Origin: an uncultured Phascolarctobacterium sp.
Lineage (GTDB): Bacteria; Bacillota; Negativicutes; Acidaminococcales; Acidaminococcaceae
Direction: 5' to 3'
DNA: 64,000 nt
Assembly (NCBI RefSeq): GCF_934190775.1
Contig: NZ_CAKPTG010000009.1
Span: forward strand, 37,134-101,133
The position numbers and the translations under genes were made by a program. Every line of letters begins with the position of its first letter. Position 1 is the stretch's first letter. The notes beneath the pieces were generated by a model. The model was not told the DNA's origin. It was given only the letters and a program-made list of their open reading frames with translations, and searched no databases. This document shows, in pieces, positions 42,473-50,751 of the stretch.

Positions 42473-43267
42473 ATGCTGCATGTAGAACACGTTTCCAAAA
42501 CATTTTTCCCCGGAACTATCAATGAAAAGAAGGCTCTGCAGGATTTATCTCTGCATCTGGAGCCTGGTGATTTTGCTACCGTTATCGGCGGTAACGGTGC
42601 CGGCAAATCTACTACGCTGAATGCGATTGCCGGCGTTTTCCCGATAGATAAGGGCAAGATTATTATCGATGGTGAGGATATTACCAAAAAGCCGGAGCAT
42701 AAGCGTGCCAAATATATCGGCCGTGTGTTCCAGGATACGATGCTTGGTACTGCTGCCGGTATGATGATAGAAGAAAATCTTTCGCTAGCGGCTCGCCGTG
42801 GCGAAACTCCTGGTTTGGGCTGGAGTCTTTCCAGTGACCAGCACGACCGCTTTTATGAGCTGCTGAAGGAGCTGGATTTGGGCCTTGAAGACAGAATGAC
42901 TGCGAAGGTCGGCCTTTTGAGCGGTGGTCAGCGTCAGGCACTGACACTTTTGATGGCAACGCTAAAAAAACCTAAGCTGTTGCTCCTGGACGAGCATACA
43001 GCAGCGCTTGACCCGAAAACTGCGGCTAAGGTGCTAGCTCTTACGGAAAAGATTGTAACCCGCGATCAGTTGACAACGCTGATGATTACTCATAATATGC
43101 GTGATGCGCTGCGTTATGGCAATCGTCTGATCATGCTGCATAATGGCAGAGTAATCATTGATGTCAAGGGAGAAGAAAAGCAACATCTGCAAATAGCCGA
43201 CCTGCTGGATATGTTTGAAAAGGCCAGCGGTGCTGAGATGGCCAGTGACCGCTTACTGCTTGGTTGA
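42473..43267 (+). CDS. ABC transporter ATP-binding protein (TrpZ-like)
   Basis: A 264-aa ATPase with Walker A GGNGAGKST, Q-loop VFQDTMLG, signature LLSGGQRQALT, Walker B KLLLLDEHTAALD and switch histidine in MITHNM. It powers uptake through the two preceding proteins. Starts on the base after the permease stop. Confidence 0.93.
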   Translation: MLHVEHVSKTFFPGTINEKKALQDLSLHLEPGDFATVIGGNGAGKSTTLNAIAGVFPIDKGKIIIDGEDITKKPEHKRAKYIGRVFQDTMLGTAAGMMIEENLSLAARRGETPGLGWSLSSDQHDRFYELLKELDLGLEDRMTAKVGLLSGGQRQALTLLMATLKKPKLLLLDEHTAALDPKTAAKVLALTEKIVTRDQLTTLMITHNMRDALRYGNRLIMLHNGRVIIDVKGEEKQHLQIADLLDMFEKASGAEMASDRLLLG

Positions 43268-43410
43268 TAGCAATTCCTGCTTGCAAAAACAAAAGTATTT
43301 TTTGTAAGGATAAATGTGGCATCGAAAATGAAATTTAATATTTTGCTGAAAAGTTCATATAGTTATGAGCGAAATATAGAGAAAAGTAAATAAAATATAC
43401 AAAAAAACTC

Positions 43411-43438
43411 TTGCTAAATCTGAAAAACGTGGTAAACT
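43411..43438 (+). promoter_or_regulatory. Promoter of small XRE regulator
   Basis: TTGCTA (43411-43416), 16-base spacer, TAAACT (43433-43438). Confidence 0.5.
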
Positions 43439-43504
43439 TTAAATAAGTGCTTTATTAGTTTAAAATAATTTATCGTAAGTAAACCGAAAGGCGGTGCAAG
43501 GAAA

Positions 43505-43798
43505 TTGCAAGAAGAAATTAAACTTATTGGTCGCAGAATTCGTTTACTGCGTACTGCAAAAAATCTAACACAAACCGGATTGGCAAAGGAAATGGGAATT
43601 TCCCAGACACACCTGTGTAATATAGAGTGTGGCCGTGTTCCTGTAACTCTGCCGAATCTGCTTAAACTGCATAGCCTGTTGGAGTGCAATATGAGCAGTT
43701 TCTTTGTTGATTTAGATGAACAGGCTGAGGCTAAAGAGAAAGATATCAGTCTTGAAGAAGTTCTGCAAATTGTAAAGTTGTTAAAACAAAAAGGTTAA
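43505..43798 (+). CDS. Small XRE-family regulator
   Basis: A 97-aa protein, nearly all Cro/CI helix-turn-helix (LIGRRIRLLRTAKNLTQTGLA, then MGISQTHLCNIECGRVPVTL). It starts with TTG behind GCAAGGA; AAAGGCGG is a little further up. Similar in its HTH to the regulator at 10677-11102, and to the truncated frame at 54970. It stands alone, with promoter and terminator of its own; targets unknown. Confidence 0.82.
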   Translation: MQEEIKLIGRRIRLLRTAKNLTQTGLAKEMGISQTHLCNIECGRVPVTLPNLLKLHSLLECNMSSFFVDLDEQAEAKEKDISLEEVLQIVKLLKQKG

Positions 43799-43836
43799 TA
43801 AGCACTTCGCTTTACGAGGAGATAGAAAATAGAATT

Positions 43837-43879
43837 AGCTGGCGCAAGGTATGTGAGAGTACTTGCACCAGCTTTTTTA
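43837..43879 (+). terminator. Terminator after small XRE regulator
   Basis: AGCTGGCGCAAGGTA pairs with TACTTGCACCAGCT (minor mismatch), followed by T-run. Confidence 0.85.
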
Positions 43880-43989
43880 TATTATAAGCCTTTGCTTACG
43901 CTGTTATCTGCTTTGTGCTATAATTAAAAATAAGAGTAAAGAAATTCTATAACATAATAGATAAAGCGTTTGTTGATAGGAGATTGATT

Positions 43990-45195
43990 ATGGCTACAGT
44001 AAAAACACAGGCGCACTGCCTGCTGGCCGGCGCCGCAGCTGCCGCTGTCTGCGCCTGGCCTTGGGCGCAGTCCAGCCTGGCGGCTGATTTTGTACATCAC
44101 ACGGCATTGGCTGCGACGATTGGCGGTTTGGCAGACTGGTGGGGCGTGACGGCATTGTTCAAACGTCCCATGGGTATTAACGCGCCGGGAACAGATGTAC
44201 TGCGTAATAATTATGAAAGATTGACAACAGGCTTAGCGGATTTTGTGAGTAATGACCTGTTGACGGCAGAAAATGTTATGCAGGCTGTTGCTGACGAAAA
44301 TTTTGCCAAGCTGCTGCTGGCGCATTTTGCGCAGCAGCAGAATGTGGAGCGTCTGTGGCAAACGGTGCGGCCGCTGGCGGAGCATGCGCTGCAATCACTC
44401 AATACCAGCCAGGCTGAACAGCTGCTTTTGCAAGAGCTGCCTAAATATATTGCCAGCCTGCGTATTCCGGAGATTTTGGTGGACGCACTGCAGAAGGCTG
44501 TGGCCAACGGCAGCTTTAACGGTCTTTGGCAGCTTTTGGCGCAGGATGCCAAGCAGATTTTGCATAAGGCAGAATTTACCGCTTTGCTTGAAGGCTTGGC
44601 GCAGATGGCGGAGGAAGAATACAACAAGGACAGTCTGCTGCGCAATTTGTTTGTGAGCGGGCAGGCTGCAAAGCTGGTGCCGCTTTTTGTGCAGGAGCTG
44701 GAAAAAACTTTGGACGCCTTGGCAGATCCTGCAAGTGAGCTGCGGCGACAGCTTGATAATTGGCTGTTGGCGCGCATGGAGGATTACCGTCATGATATTG
44801 CTTTTGCAGATTGGCTAAACGGTAAGCTGTCACAGATGGCGACAGCGAAGGCCTTGGCTTTCAAGGAGCTGCTGCAGACGCAGGATGTTGATATTTTGCT
44901 GCAGCTGCTGCAAAACAGGCTGCAGCTTTTGGCGAACAGCGAGGTGGAGCAAGGCAAGCTTGATCATGCACTTAAGGAGTTGCTGCTACAGGTCTTAACA
45001 ATGCAGCATGATACGGTATATGATTTAGTTTTGCAGAAGCTGCAAAGCTATGATAAGAACGACCTGATTGCTAAAATGGAGCTGCGTGTAGGCGATGATT
45101 TACAAAATATCCGCAAGAGCGGCACTTGTATCGGTGGCTTGCTAGGCGCGGTGTTGTTTGTTATTGCGACGTTGGCAGAAAGGCTGGTGAGCTAG
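43990..45195 (+). CDS. DUF445 membrane-associated protein, copy 1
   Basis: About 401 aa. An N-terminal hydrophobic segment (LLAGAAAAAVCAWPWAQSSLA) and GGLADWWGVTALFKRPMGI are the DUF445 signature; a long helical middle follows, and the C-terminus has TCIGGLLGAVLFVIATLAERL as the closing membrane helix. The family function is unknown; it is thought to link membrane and envelope. ATG 43990 follows AGGAG. The next gene is a second member of the family. Confidence 0.82.
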   Translation: MATVKTQAHCLLAGAAAAAVCAWPWAQSSLAADFVHHTALAATIGGLADWWGVTALFKRPMGINAPGTDVLRNNYERLTTGLADFVSNDLLTAENVMQAVADENFAKLLLAHFAQQQNVERLWQTVRPLAEHALQSLNTSQAEQLLLQELPKYIASLRIPEILVDALQKAVANGSFNGLWQLLAQDAKQILHKAEFTALLEGLAQMAEEEYNKDSLLRNLFVSGQAAKLVPLFVQELEKTLDALADPASELRRQLDNWLLARMEDYRHDIAFADWLNGKLSQMATAKALAFKELLQTQDVDILLQLLQNRLQLLANSEVEQGKLDHALKELLLQVLTMQHDTVYDLVLQKLQSYDKNDLIAKMELRVGDDLQNIRKSGTCIGGLLGAVLFVIATLAERLVS

Positions 45196-45196
45196 G

Positions 45197-46534
45197 ATGC
45201 ATAGCTGGAAAAAACATTGGACGTATGCAGACAGTGCCTTTCTGGCTGCAGGTTTAGTTTATCTGCTTTTCCTGTATTTGCGGCTGTATTATGCCGGGCA
45301 GTATATGGGAATTTTTGGCGAGCTGAGCTGGGACTGGCTGGTTTTGGGTTATTATATGGCGGAAGCCGCGCTTGTTGGCAGCTTTGCTGATTGGTTTGCG
45401 GTGACGGCAGTGTTTGAGGTGCCATGGATTTGCCGTTTGCTGCCATTTATGGCTAAGCATACGGCGATTTTGCCACGCAATCGTGATGGTTTTGTACGTG
45501 GCTGCAGCAAAATGGTGCAGCAGGAATTTTTAACGAAAAAAACGCTGCTGTTGCAGAAAAAGCAGCTGGTGCTTTTGGACAAGCTGCTGGCTTATCTGGA
45601 AAAGCCTCAGAATAAGGCGCGTTTGCAAGGATTATTGACCGACTTTGCCGAGGGTGTTCTGCATAAGCTAGATACGCTGGCTTTAAGCAGGCAGCTTGAG
45701 GGGAAAATAAAAACCGCTTTGGCTGATGTTGAGGCTAATACAGAGCTTGATAAGTTATTTAAAGCTTTGGCTGCACAACGCCAGGACGAACAATGCTATG
45801 AATGGCTTTTGCAGCAGCTGGCAGCATTGGCAGAAGCGCCAGCGACCAGGCAGCGTGTGCACAGTGAGCTGCAAAAGCAGGTTGAGCAGCGCAGTAGTGA
45901 AGGCTTTTTGAGCAGTTTGAAGCTGTGGGCAGCCAAGAAGCTGGACGTAGTCAATGTTGATGATGCAACAGATGCTGTCTGCAGAGCGCTGCTAGCAACG
46001 GCGCATCGCTTGCAGGATGACGAGCAGTGGCGCTGCTGGCTGTATACGCAGCTGCAGCGCGTTGTAACCAGCGTTTATGGCACGGAGCAGTGGTGTGAGC
46101 TGGTGCAGTCACTGCAGCAGCGTGCTCTGCGTGATATTTCCCTGCAGCCTGCTTTGCAGCAGCTTTTGGATAATATGATTAAGGCCTTGTGCCGTCCGCA
46201 GACGCAGGAAGGCAGCGCGGTAGCGCGGCCGACGATTCTGCAGCAGGCTATAGCAGAGGCGTTGGAAACTATTGAAACTGATTTACGTTCCGACGCACAG
46301 TTTAAGGCTAAGGCTGAGGCGTATCTGCAGCATATACTTGGCCTGGGGCTGTTGCAGGCGCAGACGATGCTGGGAAATATCGTGGAGCGTATTTTGCAGG
46401 CAATGGCCGATGAACGTTTGACGGAGATGGTGCGCAGTAAGGTTGATACAGACATGCAGCGTATTCGCCTTAATGGTACGGTGATGGGTGCGTTTTTGGG
46501 AGCTTTGTTTTATATTCTTAAATGTGCCTGGTGA
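45197..46534 (+). CDS. DUF445 membrane-associated protein, copy 2
   Basis: A 445-aa paralog of the preceding gene, one base after its stop. The N-terminus has a membrane helix and LVGSFADWFAVTAVFEVPW, the same signature; the C-terminus has RIRLNGTVMGAFLGALFYIL, parallel to the end of copy 1. The two could form a heteromer. Long, Gln/Leu/Ala-rich helical centre. Function unknown. Confidence 0.82.
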   Translation: MHSWKKHWTYADSAFLAAGLVYLLFLYLRLYYAGQYMGIFGELSWDWLVLGYYMAEAALVGSFADWFAVTAVFEVPWICRLLPFMAKHTAILPRNRDGFVRGCSKMVQQEFLTKKTLLLQKKQLVLLDKLLAYLEKPQNKARLQGLLTDFAEGVLHKLDTLALSRQLEGKIKTALADVEANTELDKLFKALAAQRQDEQCYEWLLQQLAALAEAPATRQRVHSELQKQVEQRSSEGFLSSLKLWAAKKLDVVNVDDATDAVCRALLATAHRLQDDEQWRCWLYTQLQRVVTSVYGTEQWCELVQSLQQRALRDISLQPALQQLLDNMIKALCRPQTQEGSAVARPTILQQAIAEALETIETDLRSDAQFKAKAEAYLQHILGLGLLQAQTMLGNIVERILQAMADERLTEMVRSKVDTDMQRIRLNGTVMGAFLGALFYILKCAW

Positions 46535-46536
46535 GG

Positions 46537-46753
46537 AAGGCTGGCGATAAAGCACCATATACTTCGTCACGAATGCCTTGACGTAGCAGTAGTACGCCGG
46601 CGGCATTAGTTCCTCGTCTCCGGCACTTTCTCGCCAGCCTTTGAGTCTGAGGATAAGCACCGTATGCATTGTCACAAATGCCTTGCCATATAAATTTCCC
46701 GATAATTTTAAGTCTGACGATAAGCAATAAATGCTTTGTCGTCAGACTTTTTT
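46537..46753. repeat. Cluster of related hairpins, last one a terminator
   Basis: AAGGCTGGCGA (46537-46547) and TCGCCAGCCTT (46631-46641) enclose one long hairpin. The word GATAAGCACC-TAT and GTCAC-AATGCCTTG recur in this hairpin and again at about 46653-46686. AGTCTGACGA/TCGTCAGACT (46711-46748) with TTTTTT is a clean terminator. The repeats look like duplicated, expanded versions of one hairpin. Confidence 0.65.
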
Positions 46754-46766
46754 ATGTGAGCGCAAA

Positions 46767-46797
46767 TAAAAAAGCTCCAAGCCGAAGGCTTGAAGCT
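46767..46797 (-). terminator. Terminator of tRNA-Gly
   Basis: AGCTCCAAGCC pairs with GGCTTGAAGCT; on the minus strand a T-run follows. Confidence 0.8.
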
Positions 46798-46809
46798 GAT
46801 AAACGTAAA

Positions 46810-46884
46810 TGGAGCGGGTAACGAGAATCGAACTCGCGACACTCAGCTTGGGAAGCTGATGTTCTACCGCTGAACTATACCCGC
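46810..46884 (-). tRNA. tRNA-Gly (CCC)
   Basis: A 75-base cloverleaf: GCGGGTA acceptor, GTTCAGCGGTAGAAC D-arm, TCAGC-TTCCCAA-GCTGA anticodon arm with CCC, GAGTTCGATTCTC T-arm, and an encoded CCA. Confidence 0.95.
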
Positions 46885-47034
46885 AGATAAAAATACCATA
46901 ACGCTATTATATACTATAACAGGTAAAGTTGCAAGTATGCGGCAGTGCAGATAGCTAAAAGACGAGCAATTGTAGTTGTCAGAAAAACTTTAAAATTTTT
47001 TCGAGAATACTGTATACAAAATACAAAAACGTGC

Positions 47035-47129
47035 TATAATAGATAGCAGATGAGGGAAAAACCCCACAGGCTGTAAAAATACAGCGTCAAATAAAAATAA
47101 AAAGTGCGAATGCATGGAGGTGAGTTACT
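47035..47129 (+). promoter_or_regulatory. -10 box and leader of the 22-codon gene
   Basis: TATAAT at 47035-47040 is followed by a 90-base leader holding CTGTAAAAATACAG (a small hairpin) and an AGGGAAAAACCCC stretch. No clear -35 at normal spacing. Confidence 0.45.
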
Positions 47130-47198
47130 ATGTTTAGTGCCGCTGGTGTTAGCTTAGTTTTCTTAGGCGTCCTGACTGTTATGTGCATCTTTGAATAA
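47130..47198 (+). CDS. 22-aa hydrophobic membrane peptide
   Basis: Too short for usual gene finding. MFSAAGVSLVFLGVLTVMCI then FE, stop at 47198: one membrane helix. Evidence that it is real: GGAGGTGAG lies 8 bases before the ATG, a TATAAT and leader precede it, and a strong terminator follows 13 bases after the stop, so it is its own transcription unit. Small one-helix peptides often modulate a transporter or act as toxin; which applies here cannot be said. Confidence 0.62.
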   Translation: MFSAAGVSLVFLGVLTVMCIFE

Positions 47199-47210
47199 TT
47201 GTAATGAGGG

Positions 47211-47253
47211 AACGCCTCTGACCACGCTTTGAGCTGTGGGCAGAGGCGTTTTT
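47211..47253 (+). terminator. Terminator of the 22-codon gene
   Basis: AACGCCTCTGACCAC pairs with GTGGGCAGAGGCGTT, followed by TTTT. Confidence 0.9.
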
Positions 47254-47277
47254 ATTTTGCCTGTAATTCTGTTTTTG

Positions 47278-48033
47278 TTAAGCTAATCCCTTGCGGTGGC
47301 TGTCATCCCAGCCTACCAGGTCCTTGATGACTTCGGAGGCAATAATCAGCCCTGCTACCGAAGGTGTGAAGGCGTTGCTGCCGGGAAGCGCACGGCGTTT
47401 GGGTGCTTCAGCGTGACATTCGCTTTCTATTTCTTCATTTATAGGTAAAAGCGGTAGCTCCTGTGAATAAACAACCTTGAGCTTTTTTATGTTGTTTTTC
47501 TTCATGGCTTGGCGCATAACACGTGCCAATGGGTCGACCTTTGTTTTATAGATATCTGCTACCTCAAACATGGCAGGATTAACCTTGTTGCCTGCTCCCA
47601 TGCTGCTGATAACCGGCACGCCTGCTGCTTTGGCTGCAAGTACGATAGCAATTTTTGCTGCCACGGTATCTACCGCATCAACAACGTAATCATACTGCGA
47701 GAAATCAAATTCGTGCTGATTTTCCGGTAAAAAGAAGCATTGGCGGCAATTTACTTGGGCATCGGGATTGATGCTGGCAATACGCTTGGCCATGACTTCC
47801 ACCTTAGGCTGGTCGACAGTATCAAGGGTAGCGATAATCTGACGATTGATATTGGTGAGGGCAACGGTATCGTTATCAATGAGGTCAAAGCTGCCGACGC
47901 CGCTGCGGGCGAGTGCTTCAACTGTATAACCGCCTACGCCGCCAATACCGAAAACAGCGACGTGAGCGTTCTGCAGACGCGTAATTGCTTCGCTGCCGAA
48001 GAGCAGCTCTGTACGTGAAAATTGGTTAAGCAT
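47278..48033 (-). CDS. tcdA: tRNA threonylcarbamoyladenosine dehydratase
   Basis: A 251-aa member of the E1-like ThiF/MoeB superfamily that cyclises t6A37 to ct6A in ANN-reading tRNAs using ATP. FGIGGVGGYTVEALARSGVG is the nucleotide-binding loop, followed by LIDNDTVALTNINRQI; DYVVDAVDTVAAKIA and GLIIASEVIKDL fit TcdA rather than ThiF or MoeB. Length and single-domain form agree. AAGGAGA precedes the ATG. Confidence 0.86.
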   Translation of the reverse strand: MLNQFSRTELLFGSEAITRLQNAHVAVFGIGGVGGYTVEALARSGVGSFDLIDNDTVALTNINRQIIATLDTVDQPKVEVMAKRIASINPDAQVNCRQCFFLPENQHEFDFSQYDYVVDAVDTVAAKIAIVLAAKAAGVPVISSMGAGNKVNPAMFEVADIYKTKVDPLARVMRQAMKKNNIKKLKVVYSQELPLLPINEEIESECHAEAPKRRALPGSNAFTPSVAGLIIASEVIKDLVGWDDSHRKGLA

Positions 48034-48077
48034 ATGAATCTCCTTGCGTGGTATTTATTGGTTTGGATATCGGAAGC

Positions 48078-48980
48078 TTAAACTGCTAAGCTGACTTCTA
48101 CCTTTACACCGTCCTTAAGATCCTCGGGCTTCTGGTCCGAAGTAACAGTGATTTTGGTGCCGTCAATGCTGCTTATCTTACCGCTGAAGGGGGCAGGGGT
48201 TTCGGCGGCCTTAATGCTTACCGGCATACCTGCCTTAAGCTCCTTAGCCTGCGCTGCGCTGACATTAAGCGTTATACTGCAGCTGTCGACAGCCTTGATG
48301 TGCAGGATTACCTGATCCTTTTGGACGGTAGCGTTGTTGGCAGCCTGCAAATCGGTAATGATGCCGGTGCAGGGGCTGTTGCCTTCATTTTTTTCCTGCT
48401 GTGCCATTGCAGCTGCCTGTTGTGCCTTGAGCTGGACGATGAGCTTTTGCTGCGCATCGATTTCTGCCGGAGAAACGGGCTTGAAGCTGACGCTTACACT
48501 GCTTGCTGCCTGCAGCTGCGCGATAGCACGCTGTAGCTCGTCTTGGGCAGCTTGTGCCTGATTGCGTGAAACTGCGCCTTGCGCCAGCAGGCTGTTCATT
48601 TTCGCGGCCTTTTGCTGTGCCGCCGCTACGTTGGCCTGCGCCAGAGAGGTGTCAGCAACCGGTGCTGCCGTCGGTGTGCCCTGCTGCATACGCTTTAAAT
48701 CTGCTTCGGCCTTGGCAACCTGCGTTGCCAGGTCCTTAACCTGCTTATCAAGCTGTGCGTCACCTATAGCAAAAAGCGGCTGCCCCTTGCTGATGCGTTC
48801 GCCTTTTTCGCTGATAAGGCCTATGAGCTTGCCTGCGGCAGGTGCTTTGATGGCGTAGGTCGGGATGCTTATTGTGCCGCTGCCCAGGCTGCCCGCAGCC
48901 TTTTGCAGACTGCAGCCGCTTAGGCTGAAGGCTGTGAGGCAGACGGCTGCCATATAACATAATATTTTTAATATCTTCAT
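48078..48980 (-). CDS. HlyD/RND-type periplasmic adaptor lipoprotein
   Basis: A 300-aa protein. Signal peptide with lipobox (AFSLSGC), then a biotinyl-lipoyl-like half (IKAPAAGKLIGLISEKGERI), a helical hairpin (about 80-180, Gln/Ala-rich), the second lipoyl half (CTGIITDLQAANNATVQKDQ), and a beta-barrel with GMPVSIKAAETPAPFSGKIS. Such adaptors join an inner-membrane pump to an outer-membrane channel, fitting a diderm cell. No pump gene is adjacent, so the partner is unknown. Confidence 0.84.
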   Translation of the reverse strand: MKILKILCYMAAVCLTAFSLSGCSLQKAAGSLGSGTISIPTYAIKAPAAGKLIGLISEKGERISKGQPLFAIGDAQLDKQVKDLATQVAKAEADLKRMQQGTPTAAPVADTSLAQANVAAAQQKAAKMNSLLAQGAVSRNQAQAAQDELQRAIAQLQAASSVSVSFKPVSPAEIDAQQKLIVQLKAQQAAAMAQQEKNEGNSPCTGIITDLQAANNATVQKDQVILHIKAVDSCSITLNVSAAQAKELKAGMPVSIKAAETPAPFSGKISSIDGTKITVTSDQKPEDLKDGVKVEVSLAV

Positions 48981-49130
48981 AGTAGATTCCTCGTTTCATT
49001 GAAGTTAAAAGCCTATTGTACTTGTATATTATAGCGTAAGTTTGTGGCATTTGCATGACATTTTGCATAATTAGCTCGCGAAAAATTAAAAAGCTACTGC
49101 CTTCAGCGTGAATGCCGAAACAAAAAATAA

Positions 49131-49280
49131 TGCAAGAGTTTCCAGTGTACTAGAAACTTTTAACCAAAGAAGCAAGAGTTTCTGGTATACAAGAAACTTT
49201 TCGCGAAAACAGCAAGAATTTCCAGTATACAAGAAACTTTTCGCGAAAACAGCAAGAATTTCCAGTATACAAGAAACTTT
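49131..49280. repeat. Tandem 40-bp palindromic repeats (four units)
   Basis: Units of exactly 40 bases start at 49131, 49171, 49211 and 49251. Each has AGTTTC/GAAACT arms around GTATAC, then a 12-base spacer (CGCGAAAACAGC). Units 2-4 are almost identical. The flanks (GCGTGAATGCCGAAA at 49106 and 49308) are also repeated. Period is not a multiple of three, so non-coding. Confidence 0.85.
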
Positions 49281-49351
49281 TGCACACAAAAGAAGCTGCT
49301 GCCTCCGGCGTGAATGCCGAAAGCAACAGCTTTAATTGTATAGGTCAGATT

Positions 49352-49882
49352 CTATTTCTCAATCAGTGCCATACCTGCTTCGAGAGCCTTGGTATTAGCT
49401 TCTTCGGTTCCTTTCGGAACGCGGTTCAGCACAGCCTTGAGAATTGCTTCTTTGGAAACGCATTTTGTCAGTGCAACTACTGCGCCCAAAGCAACAATGT
49501 TTGCAAACAGAGTCTTGCCGCAAACAGTGTTGGCAGTGTGGGTAATAGGCAGGTCAACGCGTTTACCGTACTTGCCGGGAACATCAGTTACGAAAAGAGT
49601 ATCGGTGATAACAGTGGTATGCTCATCGCAGTCGGCAATGAATTTGTTGGCAGCCTCCTGGCTCATTACCAGCAGAGTATCCGGGCAGATAACACGGCTG
49701 AAATAAATGGGCTCGTCGCTGATGATAGCCTCGGCCTTGGAGGAGCCGCCGCGGGCTTCCGGGCCATAGGATTGGGATTGTACAGCCAGCTTGTCATCTA
49801 AGAGGGCAGCTTCGGCTAAAATAATACCTGCAGTGATCAGGCCCTGACCACCGGTACCGGAGAAACGAAAGCTATGTCTCAT
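49352..49882 (-). CDS. korC: 2-oxoacid:ferredoxin oxidoreductase gamma subunit
   Basis: A 176-aa gamma subunit. FSGTGGQGLITAGIILAEAA at the start and SYGPEARGGSSKAEAIISDE are the family motifs; it forms the interface that binds CoA in these enzymes. Last gene of the korDABC operon (minus strand), 2 bases after the beta subunit. AGGAGG precedes the ATG. The complex most likely makes or uses 2-oxoglutarate with ferredoxin. Confidence 0.9.
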   Translation of the reverse strand: MRHSFRFSGTGGQGLITAGIILAEAALLDDKLAVQSQSYGPEARGGSSKAEAIISDEPIYFSRVICPDTLLVMSQEAANKFIADCDEHTTVITDTLFVTDVPGKYGKRVDLPITHTANTVCGKTLFANIVALGAVVALTKCVSKEAILKAVLNRVPKGTEEANTKALEAGMALIEK

Positions 49883-49884
49883 AA

Positions 49885-50730
49885 TTATTTACCCTCCTGT
49901 GCACGTTGAATAATTTGGTCATATGCCTTGGTGTATTCCATAACGTCGTTGTTTTCATAGAGAACGCCGATGGGGAATTTGCCGGCAGCAATTGCTTCTG
50001 CCTTTTTCTCTTCATCCATGCGGTCCCAAACAGCCTTCATAACGCCATGGTCACGCTGCCAAGCCATCATCTGAGCAGGTCCGCCCATCTTGTTCTGACG
50101 GCCGAAGGAAATCGGGCAAGCGCTTACTGCTTCGATGATAGAGAAGCCCTTGTGAGCAATGCCTTTAGCGATAACATCGACCAGTACAGGAACATGGTAG
50201 GTGGTTGCGCGTGCTACATAGGTTGCACCGGCAGCTTTTGCCAGGTCGAGCAGATTGAAGCTCGGTTCAACAGTGTAGTACGGAGCAGTGGTTGCTTTGG
50301 AATGAATCGGGGTCATCGGAGAATATTGACCGCCGGTCATGCCGTAAATGCTGTTGTTAAAAACAACCAGAGTCAAATCAATATTGCGGCGTGCTGCATG
50401 AATTAAGTGGTTGCCGCCGATAGCGGTGCAGTCACCGTCACCGCTGCAAACGATAACGTTCAGTGCAGGGTTAGCCATTTTTACACCGGTAGCAATCGGC
50501 AGAGCACGGCCGTGCAGAGTGTTGGCGGTGTTGAAGTCCAGATAACCGGAGGAACGGCTGGAGCAGCCGATACCGCTGATTACTGCAACGTCGTCTTTTT
50601 CCAGACCTTGCTTATCAATTGCTTTTACAATGGCGCCGGTGATAACGCCGTTGCCGCAGCCGGGGCACCAGATGTGAGGCAGACGGCCCGGGCGGAAATA
50701 TTTATTGATTAAATTTTCCATTTCACTCAT
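49885..50730 (-). CDS. korB: 2-oxoacid:ferredoxin oxidoreductase beta subunit
   Basis: About 281 aa. WCPGCGNG at the N-terminus and GDGDCTAIGGNHLIHAARRN plus VVFNNSIYGMTGGQYSP are the thiamine-diphosphate and metal-binding motifs. It carries the catalytic cofactor together with the alpha subunit. Start ATG 50730 follows GAGAGGAG; the longer frame (50748) has no good site. The set of four short subunits resembles Kor rather than pyruvate Por. Confidence 0.9.
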   Translation of the reverse strand: MSEMENLINKYFRPGRLPHIWCPGCGNGVITGAIVKAIDKQGLEKDDVAVISGIGCSSRSSGYLDFNTANTLHGRALPIATGVKMANPALNVIVCSGDGDCTAIGGNHLIHAARRNIDLTLVVFNNSIYGMTGGQYSPMTPIHSKATTAPYYTVEPSFNLLDLAKAAGATYVARATTYHVPVLVDVIAKGIAHKGFSIIEAVSACPISFGRQNKMGGPAQMMAWQRDHGVMKAVWDRMDEEKKAEAIAAGKFPIGVLYENNDVMEYTKAYDQIIQRAQEGK

Positions 50731-50751
50731 CGTTTTTTCTCCTCTCATCCG

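Noticed and set aside
49131..49280. CRISPR array
   Set aside because: The repeats are contiguous 40-base units with fixed spacer sequence, only four units, and no cas genes; a palindromic tandem repeat fits better. No CRISPR is seen anywhere in the window.
49086..49289. 67-codon minus-strand frame
   Set aside because: It runs through 40-base repeats whose period is not a multiple of three; no ribosome site.
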